Positions 21,573-33,000 of a DNA stretch of 64,000 nt are shown here, in pieces. The notes below the pieces were generated by a model. The model searched no databases. It saw only the letters and a list, made by a program, of their open reading frames with translations, and was not told the DNA's origin. Numbering within the stretch: the first letter of the stretch is position 1; each line of letters begins with the position of its first letter. The stretch lies in NCBI GenBank assembly GCA_002803225.1, contig NXFV01001873.1, positions 1-64,000 of the forward strand. Direction: 5' to 3'. The stretch is from Gamarada debralockiae. Its lineage: Eukaryota > Ascomycota > Leotiomycetes > Helotiales > Hyphodiscaceae. Made by a program: the position numbers and the translations under genes.

Positions 21573-24364
21573 TTGGGAGTGTATGAAGTTGTTGTTTTTC
21601 CGGGTTATAGTTCGAATCGATGGAGAGGGACTGCTCTATCGCAAGGAGTCCATTGAAGACGTCTCCCGGATGTTCCAATTGGCATCGCAGACTATAATAT
21701 CATACAGAATATGTTTCTTGCCGACTGACGGATCAGTGTTCAAGGCCCTGACCTCCAAACCGGTTCCACGTCATGAGCCATGCTGACTTGCTGAGCGAGG
21801 AAGAGAGAGGTTTGCTGCATGGACTTCAAGCACTTCAACGTGTCACACATCCAAAGGAGTAGACAAACCTTGAAATTGATAGTCTGTGGACTTTGTTCAT
21901 AAGAAGCGACGATCTGAACCTGGGTTTCTGCGTTATCGTGGCTGTGCCAAAATGTAACCGTCCAGTCTGAGAGATGGGAAGGAGGATTCCAACAATCGGG
22001 ACGATGCGTTCATTGTTCTTCTATTGTGAGCATTCATTTCGAAATACAGCTTTGAAAATTGTGATAGGCTGTCGCGATTGTTGAACGAATGGCCAGCTAA
22101 GTGTGCGGAAATGTCGTGCGTTCAAGGGGCTCAGAGTGATAGGCGACGAACTGTTGGACCCGAAACAGCGACCCGGTTCCCACCACCAGTTATTTCGTAA
22201 ATTTCGAGGAGATTCTGCACGATTCTATCGAAGTGCTCAAAATCAGATCAGTCCTTAGCCTTCCCGGCTTTCCGGGTTTCCGGATTTTCGGATTTCCTTA
22301 CCCAAGAGGATTCTACACCTCCTTTCTGTGACGTGGAACCAAGCCTGTGATATCGCAATCTTTCCTGGCCTTTGTAAAAACTCACACCGTTGGTCTTATT
22401 AGCGCTTGGGGTGTAATCAAATCTCTCGAATTGATCGAACCGCTCAACCTTGCACATGCGCAACTTCATTGACGAGTAATCTGCGGCTTACATCCCTCAC
22501 AAGCGCGGGATTTGCCCATGAGAATGATCTTCTTCGTGTCCGGGTTGTCAATCTGGCAATCACTTCGGAGCTGTTGTAGACGTCAGTGAACTTGACCAAC
22601 TAAATCTGCTTGAGCACTGTCTGCTCGCTGCCAAGTGAGCCCGTTTGGCCACCTGTGATGCTGGAGAGGAGCAACTTTCTGGCAGTGACAACGAGGTAAT
22701 CAAGGTCATTTAGAGGTTAGTGCGCAAAGGCGGCACGAGAGGCCGTGATGAGGCCACCCCTGGCGGTGCAGCCTGATTCCTTAGCTAACCTCTTGCAGGT
22801 GGTAGTTCTGCAATCCCGTTCATCACAAGATATGGAGTTTCTGAGAGGTGTTCGTCTCTCATCCAAGAGGTGCTCGGTAGCATGTCCAGAGATTTCTGTT
22901 TGCAGACAGTGGGTTAGCCATGATGCATTACGTTGCGTCGGGTTTGCAACAGTGAAATTACCCCTGAATGAAAGGCTTACATAGGACCCCGTCATGATCC
23001 GTTTTTCACATTTTGCCAGGAGTAGCTTTGACTTGTCACACGTGCAAGCATGCTGAGGGGGTTCAATGGGGCTGATTGTGCCTCTTCGCACTATCCGACC
23101 CCTAAGCCGAAGATAAACAACCCTGTAACGGTAGATTTGCCAAATGCCAACGCATAGGGTGCTCAAATGGGTTATCATTGCTCTGATCACAATGATCCAC
23201 GGATGGCCTCAGCAGCAGGAAGCCGGAAGAGACCCCTTTGGGCAGGTGCAGGCTTGCCAGCCTCGTGTCAGTCGAGGACCAGCTTCTAGGTCTGAAACAG
23301 CGGCGAGTCCACCTGAAGAGTCTCCCATTTGCTGAGAGAGGAGCTTAGATTTCGAAAGGGCTGTACTGCTGAGTTTTCGTATCGTTGCACGTATCGCGGC
23401 CAATGGCAGGCTATATGAAAGTTCTCGAGACTGGTGGATGCTTTCCTAGGAAGGGTATTAAAAGTGAGAGGCCGTACGCCCCTTGAAATACATTAATGGT
23501 TGACCTTGGATATAATACCTAGCTTGCAATTCCCCAATCACAAGCTTCATTCCTTTCACGCAGCAAGCTACTACTGTTATGCTTCGAGAGAAGACTGGGA
23601 GAACTCCGGCTCCTAGAAATTATCGCAGAGGAACAGATCGAAGATATCTCTAGTTACAATTCCAACCCCATTGGCAATAGCAACAGGCGGAGAAACTTAC
23701 TTCCTCATGCAACACTGAGCATTCGGAATGTGTCCGATGAATTGGGAACTATCGGCTGCATATGCAGCCTGAGTCACAACGCCAGGGTTTTAACCGCACA
23801 GCACATGAACTGGGCGTTGAGATTCTGCGAGCAACCGACATGCATACGGATAACGTAGGTTGGCATCGTTCCCCATGAGTCTCGGGAGGCCGGCCAAAAA
23901 TCAGAGCTGGTGCGGATCAGGGCATGGCGCACATGCTCTACTAGGTACTTCGAAAGATTTCAAGCCCGCAACAAAAGGGTTTGTGAACCAGGGAAGATGA
24001 AGAGCACTTTATCGAGCTCAACAGTCTTTCGGATAGTTTGGATATATGTAGAATTTCAATTTGTTAAAGACAGATATGATGCTCTATATATTGGGGAACA
24101 AATTCAAAGAAACCAAATTTTAATCATCACAAAGTGATTGCCTCCCAGTACATTACCCACCCAAACTGAAAGTCCAGCTGGAATATATTATCTCCACGAA
24201 TAATCTTTTCCAGTATTCCATTCTGAGTTATTTCTCTCAGAGATCTCCCCCCTCCTCCTCGTCTCCTCCCATAGTTGAATTGAAGCGACGTTCAGGATCA
24301 TCCCTGGTTGTTTGCACACTTTCATGCCGATTCAAATATGACGAATTGTCTTGTGGTAAGCCTC
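21573..24364. other. Long gene-poor interval
   Basis: Only short overlapping ORFs without motifs (for example 22,248-22,469 and 22,717-23,190, both minus). I see no tRNA, TIR or LTR. The part just below 24,365 may include 3' sequence of the next zinc-finger gene: a minus-strand frame rich in Gln and Gly stays open from 24,647 to 24,237. Confidence 0.4.
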
Positions 24365-24952
24365 TTAACGGTTGGGACGGTAGCTGGTATTGTGGCCTCT
24401 GTATCCCTTGCAGGCTTCGGTCGAGACTTGTTGCGAAGCCGTAGCTCGAGATAGGAGTTGTCTGTAGAGGGACGTTCTGTTGGGCTTGCGATCCCACGTT
24501 CCCTCCTCCGCCGTAGAGCGAGTAAACGACCTGCTGGTCTGCCACGAATCTATCAGCAACAGCACTCAGTGTTTTTTCTTCAGGGCCGATTCGTACCTTG
24601 TTGTGGGTTGCCGAGTAATGCTGGTGGTGGAGGAGTGAAGGCTCCAAGTTGAGGTGCCTGGGGAACTATCAAGCGCACTAACCAAGATTGTCAGCACCAT
24701 ACTCCTAGCTGCAACGCGACTCTCGATAAAACTCCTACCATTGAACAGGTGAGGATGATTTCTTGCCGTATGCTCTCTAAGTCTGCTCATGCGTTTGGTG
24801 CCGGGATATGTACACCCAGGCTCAGGGCAAAACTTCATATCGCCGTGGACCTCATCTAGGTGACGATGCATTTCCGGTACCCGAGCAAAGGTTACAGGGC
24901 AGCCCTGCACCGAACAGGCAATACGAGATCTGGAGTTTGAGGACGCACTCAT
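24365..24952 (-). CDS. Small two-finger C2H2 protein, paralogue-like; 3' end uncertain
   Basis: Exon 1 (24,739-24,952) encodes two fingers with CSVQGCPVTFARVPEMHRHL...H and CPEPGCTYPGTKRMSRLREH...H. It ends in phase 1 at a GTAGGA donor just after the second finger, the same place and phase as in the gene at 21,193-21,572. Exon 2 (24,597-24,677) follows a 61 bp intron. The gene can then stop shortly after 24,597 (about 104 aa), or use a 47 bp intron (24,550-24,596) and exon 3 24,365-24,549 (159 aa). A different frame downstream (GGGGNVGSQAQQNVPLQTTP) looks more protein-like, but I could not reach it with a good splice pair. Function unknown; a nucleic-acid-binding role is likely from the fingers. 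Confidence 0.55.
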
Positions 24953-26612
24953 TGTTCTCGAGCACTGAGCCTTGGTGGTAAAATCAAAACTGAGTTGAAA
25001 AGACTCAAATGAATACGTCAGACATGCAATTCGGCAGGATCACGATTATTATATATGTGTCTTCTTGGGACATTTTGGAAGAGCCTCGTACAGAGATTTG
25101 AAACCGAGTTTTCAGGTGAATTGAGCAAACAATGTGAGCAATAGTCAAGGTTGGCCCGCCATGTACGAAGCACCAGATTTGGAAGGGATGCTGGCGATGC
25201 GCTGCTCAAAACTCGATGGGCGTATGACGTGGTTTGGCAGCCTGTACAACAAAAGGCTGCCATTTGATAATCTAGGGCTTTCATACCCGCGGCGAGAATC
25301 CCATTGGATTTGATACTGGCAATTCAAAATTCAGTCTCTCAATTCTAGAAGTAGCATGAGCTCTTGGGGAGAGCAGACAAGCCCCTGCAGACAAAGTTAG
25401 CGTGCTAACTTTGCTCTCTTAGTATGCAGCCGGTGTAGATCAAACCAGCAAGTCACAGCACTGCGGCATACCCCCAGACATCGATGTGAACGCTTGTGGT
25501 ATGTTTGGACGCTAGAGTACAGCCGCAACGCCCCATCAATACAAGGTAATCAATATTTCTACACTAATGGGAGCCCTTGCAAGGTGGCCGATAGCAGTTT
25601 GTACTCTACTCCCCTTGTCAGTCATTTTATTGAGGTTGTCTACTCTTTGGAATCGATCTCATTGATAGCTGCTTACCTTTCAATTTTCCTCCAACTTGCA
25701 TTAACATCTTCATTAGCCCCTTCTTAAGAAGCTTCGGAGTATTTTAGGACAGCACCTTCTGCCGTAAATCTTAAAAATTCTGGCCAGTAGTATCTTGGGC
25801 GACAACTTCACCCTCATTTCCTAAAATGGTTTTAGCGCAACATTATTGCCCTCCCCATCCATGTTCCTTACCCACCCTATGAAATTTCTTTGCGAATAAG
25901 CTCTCAGAACTACTGAAAACTGCCGGTAAAAGTACTCGAAAGGACGAATGGCATTATGTGGGAAAGTGAAATACAAATTGCTGGTTGAAGAAGAAAAAAA
26001 ATGCCATTTCAAGCTTCGGCTGGCGAAACAATATGGAAATACAAGCTATTTGAGTACATCAGCCACCCAAACTTTCTCTATAGGTTTGGCACTCTGCCTT
26101 ACGGATCGGGATACCAATAATCCGTGAATATTTACCTCACCAGCTCACATATTAATCAAGCGATGTATCCACCTTGCCGCGGAGCACTTTCTGAGCCATT
26201 GCTGCATTGCCCACAGCCCACGTGGCACAAAGCGGCATTCAGGCCTTAATTTGATGTTATCTTCCAAGGAGGAAGACTTCGTGACCAGTCACATTTCTGC
26301 TCAAGTCTCAATCAAGAGTCGGAAATGCTCCCGCAGCTTCGACCCCGCACTGTAGTCGGCGAAACAACCACACCTTGAAATGATCCTGAGACATATTTCG
26401 AGGAACTAAAGTGAGTCATTTCGTGCGACCAAAATCCGAATATCCTAGATGTCGGTGTCTTTGAGATCAATGGTGGATATCATGGTAGGGCTGCCGTTAT
26501 CCCCACAAGGACGAATGCACAAACTACGAGCGGCAACGACTGGGCCATGACACTATCCACATTGGTCTCCAAAGGAAGCTAATCCAACTTTGAATCAGGG
26601 CTAGAGGAATTC
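24953..26612. other. Gene-poor interval
   Basis: No supported gene. Short ORFs at 25,018-25,327 (minus) and 25,494-25,727 (plus) lack motifs. Confidence 0.4.
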
Positions 26613-26825
26613 GTAAGCGTCCACTGACGCTAAGGCTCGGTCTCATACGTCGCTCCGCTATCGCGAGCATCCCACAGCCAAAATTTGGTATGGGGGATCA
26701 CGTGCGTTAAATTTTGTTAGGGAATTTTTTTGGTAAGGGACACTTGCTTCCATAGGATACTCGCTTCCGTCCACTAGGAGCGGAGCGACGTATGAGACCG
26801 AGCCTTAGCGTCAGTGGACGATTAC
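26613..26825. mobile_element. MITE-like element with perfect 42 bp terminal inverted repeats
   Basis: Bases 26,618-26,659 (starting CGTCCACTGACGCTAAGGCT) are the exact reverse complement of 26,779-26,820. With one mismatch the repeat extends five bases outward on both sides (GTAAG versus ATTAC). The ~120 bp centre has no ORF. Perfect arms imply a recent insertion or strong conservation. No clean target-site duplication could be recognised. Confidence 0.75.
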
Positions 26826-29800
26826 CCGGTTGTATTTACTCATCGAAATCTGGGGACGCATTGATCTGCCAGCCGCGGGACCTCATACCCCTTCTCAAAC
26901 CCTTGGACTTGGGCAACCTCCTCCCAAAATCTCCGAGTTACAGGACTGCGCTAGAGTCCAGACCACAGAAAGTCCTCTAATATAGCAGTGATCTGATTTC
27001 CTCCAAATAGCCCTAACTCGAGGCAAAATTTCGCCACACAGTCTGCAAATCTTACTCACTCCGACATAAGGCTGCTACTCAAGCCCCCCATAATCAATAT
27101 CCACATCATCATTTCTGGGAATTGCTTCTCTTGAGCCTTTGCATGTTGACCTTCTCAACGACCATTCGTATTCGACTGGATAGCATATGACCAAAAGGGA
27201 AGTCTTTCGAACAATCGCGCATGCATAATTACATATGGGCCAGTGCCACAACCCAAACAGCGTATATATCGAGCGACTTCGAGTGGGTTTAGAAAGCGAT
27301 TCAAGTTGAGTGAGGGGAACCACACGACGCTCAAGATGATCAGCCGTGTCGGTAAACGGAACATCTTCAATCACACCCCCCCTTCTGTCTGAGAGAATGC
27401 AGCTGTCTCCTTCAGACTAAATAGATTCCGAAGCTCCTAAGGTACCTTGATTGTCTCTTTACTGAGCTCTTGAGATCCAGTCAAGTTGACAAGATTCGTC
27501 TGATAAAGAAGTGCCAAGCGTCTCCAAGAGCCCCAATCAGCAACTGCCCCGTGTTCCTTAGCCCCGATGGGTTTGTAGCGAGGTTTGGTTTCTAAAATAA
27601 TGGAAGTGACAATGTCAGCCCTTCATTTCGTCATTTAGCATTTCTCATCCCTTGTCAAGTCAAAGATATACTAACCAGGACACAATTCGCCTGGGCATTC
27701 TTTCCTCTCCCAAGCACTTCGAGGTGGGATAACGCTGCCACAACAGCTATGGTTCCGTCAGTGGCCACCTGTCTCGGATCGTCAAGCCTTTATTTATCAG
27801 CCGAATGGTCTCTTCTTTCTAATAAAATGTATCTGGGCTTTCAGCTATGCCGCGGAGCCCAGCTACGCTTAAGGCGGTGATGAACAGGTTCGAACTCAAA
27901 ACGGCGCTATCGGTGATTATGAATGAAAGCTAGCCTTCCCCGAGGCTAGGAATATCTCGGCTGTGCCTGGCAACTTGATCAACTATTACAGTAGCTGGAT
28001 TAGCATACAAAGTTGAAGAGAACTGAGAAGAAATCGTCAAAGGAAATGAAATGGGTATAGAGCTAGAGAGCACTTTCCATGTGGGGAATGCACAGTGAGC
28101 AAGTAGTGAGTAGACACGCGCGTGACTTGCAACCGGGAGAGAGCAAAAGGATCAACAGTCCCTATCTCCTGACCGTAATGTGGATTCGGGTTCATAATCT
28201 TTGATTTTTCCAGAGGCGTGGACAGTTGTTTTCGAATCGGTCTGAGGCCAGCTTCTCTCTTAACACGATCACTCGTTTCGTCTGGGACATGTACCACATT
28301 TAGTTTTGCAGTATCCGTGGACCCTTTGCGCCTTGCATGCGAACGTATAATATGCGTGATGTGCCACGCGGGCGAGCTCGTCCAGTCTCATAAAAAATGA
28401 AGGTTTCTACGTGATCACGTGAGCCAGGTACTCCAGCTCCATCTACTGCTCGGAGAGACACAAGATATGAAGTACATACTAATTGCTTTGCCCTGCATAC
28501 AAAGAAGATCAGCGATAAGTCTCTGCATCAAAATCAAGGGCAGTTTTTAATGATCTCGTACCGGAAGCGATGGGTTGGCCAAGTGCGGTATCGTCCTCAA
28601 CCCACTCAAAATGCTGATCCTGAAAATCTCTATAAACGCCAGATCTAAGATCCTTTGTATTGTAGGCATGTTCCATCGACATACTTATACGCCACCAGTG
28701 TTTTACATGTACGAAAGTACAAGAGACTTTGGTTGCCTTTTCGGTCATCAGTCATCTCAAGATCCCGAACATTGACTGGGAATAGCACAGTGCGAAAGCG
28801 CTCTGCATTGATAATTAAATTCAGGCCCATCTCTAGGTCAGAAGTATGTATATTCCGCATATCTTTGTGGTTGGAGGTCCAGTTGTCGTTGCGAACGTCG
28901 GAACAAACTTCCAGGGATCATCGACTCCCAGAGTCGCACTTGTGGAGAGCACTAGTCCTTAAATAGAAGTGACCTTCTCTTAGCGTACTGAGTCACCTGA
29001 TTATATCCTGCATAGCTTCCCATGAAAGATCTCAAGCTAAAACCTGGGAATAGATAAAGGATTTGGGCGCTTTAAATTCGAACTTAAGCCTCATGGCCTA
29101 ATTCCGCTGACGCCAGAAATCCGGCTAAGCGTGACCCCTGAAGCTTTAGCGACCACCCCCTGTAGAACCAAAGAAAACACTTATCAAAATTGCAGGGTCG
29201 TAAGAACTCTGCTTCTCCCGATCGTCGACCTCTACTTCACTTACTTCGGCAAACCCCTAAAAAAACCTTCTCCCGAAGCTCTGCACTCGACAGTTCTGTC
29301 GAGCAAAAGACCACAATGGAATGCTTGCTAGCACTGATACCGACAATCTTAAAACAGCCAGCCTCTACCCATTTCGCAGCTTTGAGCAGCTCCTCTTCGA
29401 CAATTCCGTCGCTCCCTGAACGTATAATTTGGGAATCAGAGAGGGCGTGCATGTTAGTTATATATGATGTCGGCGTTGGGGGTGCAGATGTATTTTGGTT
29501 GGTTTGGATGTTCAGGGGTGGTTAGGAAGGTCGTTGATATGGTGGATGGAGGTGACATTTGGTTGTTGAGAGGGATTTTGACCGAGAATGTGAGGTGATT
29601 GGGATTTGAGGAGGATTCTCGTTGGAGAGTGACTCTAGGCTTATTTGGAGCTGTTATAAGGAAGGAATGAAGAGACCAAAGACCCTACTTATGAGAATCC
29701 AGAGGTCTTCAATCAAACGAGTTGATGCGTGGCATATGGAAGACGATGGAAAAACCAGTGGCAAAGTACCCACATACCCACGTGTAATCTCTTTCCTCTT

Positions 29801-30024
29801 CCAGAATAGCTCTTATTTTCGACCAATCACGAAGAGATGGACATTAACAGCAGGACAATTGCCAATCAGTCTACCAACAGTCCGAGACTAATAATTCAGG
29901 TAACCTTGTTCGATTCCATTTCAACTGCTGACTGGGCTTACGAACTGTAGTTGGCATAATTTCAAAAGCCACTCCATTTTCAATCAACTTTTCTTCCAAA
30001 CCAACGCAACTAGGACAACCCAAG
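26826..30024. other. Gene-poor interval with unrecognised ORFs
   Basis: ORFs at 27,075-27,374 and 28,509-28,860 (both minus) look somewhat protein-like but match nothing I know, and no convincing exon chain could be built. 29,131-29,891 has plus-strand ORFs with no motif. The stretch 29,900-30,024 is probably 3' flank of the large helicase gene. Confidence 0.35.
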
Positions 30025-33000
30025 TCACGTCCCAAGCTGTGCATCACTCACATAATGAGATCCACCAGTACATCTGTAACCGCCACTTTGCTTGATCCAT
30101 CGGAATCCCATACAACAAACACCCATCTCTCTCAACTTCCTTTGCACCTGCTCTTCTTTTTTCCGTCGTTCAAGCTCCACTTGTCGCTGCCTCTCGAGCT
30201 CTCGTTGAATCCTTTCTCGCTCTGCTTTGACCCCCATCTCCTTGATTCGGGCGAGCTCGCGCAAACGCAAGAGTTCGATGCGCTCAGCTTTATCCTTGGC
30301 CTGTGCTTCTCGTAGAGCAGCGGCGGCGGCTTCTTCTGCCAATCGTCTCTCCTTATCCTCTGCAGCACGCATATCCTCTTCTTTAGCTTGGAGTCGTTGC
30401 ATAATCTCTTGGTCGTTGCGCTCAGCTGCTTTCTTGTCTTGCTGGAGCTGTTGCCATACGGCATCTGACACGCCATCATCACGGAGTTCGTCTGCTGGTT
30501 CCGGATTAGTCGCACTCTCATTCTCTGACTTCCCTCCAGGAGACTCTTTCCTCCTTGCTGCAGCGGATGAGCTGTGAAAGCTCGGAGGAGGCGGGGTTTG
30601 AAAAGAAGGCTGCGTCTGGAGTTGCTTGGTAATAGAGGGACGAGATGCAGAAGTAGCACTGTTTCTGCCTTGTTTGGCGGCCAACATGACCTGTAGACAA
30701 TTCATAGCCACTTCCTCGGATAGAATGAGCTGATCGATCTTGGTAGCATTGGCTTTAAAAACCTCTCGTGTCATACTCTTCGCCAAAGTTTCGATGTCTC
30801 GGGCATTTCCCCATTCTGGAAGCTTTGAAAGTTGTTTGATGATATCGGAGAAGATTTGACGGACAAGCGGATGCTTGAGGGATGGACAGACAATCTGGTT
30901 TTGATTGAGTTTCGCTTCCAAAATACTCAGACAGTGCTCTGGACTCAACGAGGGAAATATGATCTCATCCGCAAACCGACTACTCAAGCCTTCGTTGACA
31001 TGGAGTAAGTTGTTCATATCTTGGTCGTATCCAGCGAGGATTATGATCATCTTGCCGGCAAATTTGGGCTTCGTCATATTATCAACAAGCTCGTTGATGG
31101 CTTCCTGAGCAAAATGCCCTTCCCCGAGGCGATAAGCTTCATCTACAAACAGGACTTTGCCCAAGCCCCGTTCCAACTGTTTGATTGTCTTCGGCCCTGT
31201 CTGACCAACGAACTGTCCTATGAGGTCACTTGCTGAACACTCGACTACTTCGGCTTGGGACAAGAAGCCGAGGTCGTAGTATACCTGACCAAATTTGCGA
31301 GCTGTCGTCGTCTTTCCGGTACCTAGTTACGTGGTCAGTTATTTGCGTTGTGGGGTAGATTTGACCTCAGGAGACATACCAGGCGGACCCTTGAAGATGA
31401 AGTTCATTGGGATCTGACCTGTTGGATCGAGACCTAGAGCGCGCATTCCTTTGGCGACTTTCAGATATCCATCGAGCTGATTAATTATAGACTCGCAGCC
31501 AATGACGCCCTTAAATAAATCCTGAAGATTGATCTCCGCACCTGAAGCTCTATCGAAATCGAGGTCGAGGTCCTGAGGCTCGAATATAAAGTCGATGGAT
31601 CTGTCTGCATCTGGTAGCCTAGATTGTCGCGACTGATAGTTGCTCTTGGCCTTCGAAATGAGGTTTTCGACATCTCCACCATTTCCAAAGTTCAATCCCT
31701 TCCGAGCTCGGCTCAAACATTCGATAGCTACGGAAATAGCTTCGTCAGTTGCTCCTAAACCTTGATTCTTAAGCTTCAGTTCCAAAATCTCCTGGAGTTC
31801 TGCATCATCAAAGTCTTCAAATCGAAACGCATCAGAAAGTTGGAATCGTCGAGTCAGACCAGGGTTGACGTTTTGGAACATTTCGGTCATCTTATCTTCA
31901 TAGCCAAGAAGCAAGACACATCGATCCTCTCCGGGCACGCTTTGGACTTCCGCAACGATGGTGTCGATGACGGCGGTTTTGTAGACATCAGCGCCAGTGG
32001 CACCTCCCCCTTCCTTAGACCCAGAGGAGAGCATATATGCTTCATCGATAATGAGGACCTTGCCGACGGTAGTTTCAAGAATTGCTTTGGTGTTTGCCTC
32101 GGATTGTCCAATTACGCTGCCGATGAAATCTGAGGGGTTCTTGGCAACGACTAAATCAAAGACTGTCAGCGAACAAAACCAAGACGACTCTGTCTAAGGC
32201 GGAGATTACCTTCGCCATTGCTCAGAAGCCCAATATCTGCCAGTATGCGGCCATAAAGCTTTGCCACTGTAGTCTTTCCTGTTCCAGGCGACCCCAGAAA
32301 CACTCGGTTTAGGGATACCTCAATCAACGGCTTCTCTTGAATCTCTCGCTCATAATTAGTCTTAATAAGATCAAGCATGAAGCGAACAGAGTCCTTGACT
32401 GATTTCAGGCCTGTCAACTTCTGCAATTGTTCCCATGCCGAGCACTTGAGAATAGCTTTGGATGGATCTGGACCAATCAGGTCTTCTTTGGTGAAGGTGT
32501 AATCGTCTGGCGTGAGTCCATCGCGCCGTTCCTTCGTCAGCCGATCAGATTGGCGTGTCCGAATTTGTGCGAACAGATTCTCCAATGCTCGAGCATTGCC
32601 GAATCCATCTCGTCCCCTGCCTCTCCCCAGTCGACGAACAACAATTCTCATAAAAAGACCGTCAATCCCATCCTCGATATAAAGGGGAGATTGATAGAAC
32701 TTGTTCATCTGGAACTGCAGCATGCTCAAGAGTTCTCCATCTGCATAGTCCTCGAAGTGAAGTGTATACGGAATTCTACTCACAAATCCAGGGTTATGTT
32801 CGAAGAATTTCTCCATTTGCTTGCGGTACCCAGCAAAGACGAAGACAATCCTTCCAACCAAATTTTCGATCTCGGCAAGCAAGAAGTCCAGGACAGTCTT
32901 CCCGCCATGGTTGTAAACCTCCGCAAGCTGGTAAGCCTCGTCAATGAAGTAGACTCCACCTTCGGAGTTTTCAAGTTCCTTGAAGTGATTCTTGACCTCT

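Noticed and set aside
27840..27925. B-box-like GGTTCGAACTC near 27,890
   Set aside because: No cloverleaf or A box can be drawn around it on either strand.
28509..28860. Minus-strand ORFs with some protein-like segments
   Set aside because: No recognisable family and no consistent exon chain.
30025..30070. Extra intron after GGSHY that would change the helicase C-terminus
   Set aside because: GTGAGT here could be a donor, but the unspliced tail (VSDAQLGT and stop) is short and reads naturally after the CxxGGSHY motif, so it was kept.
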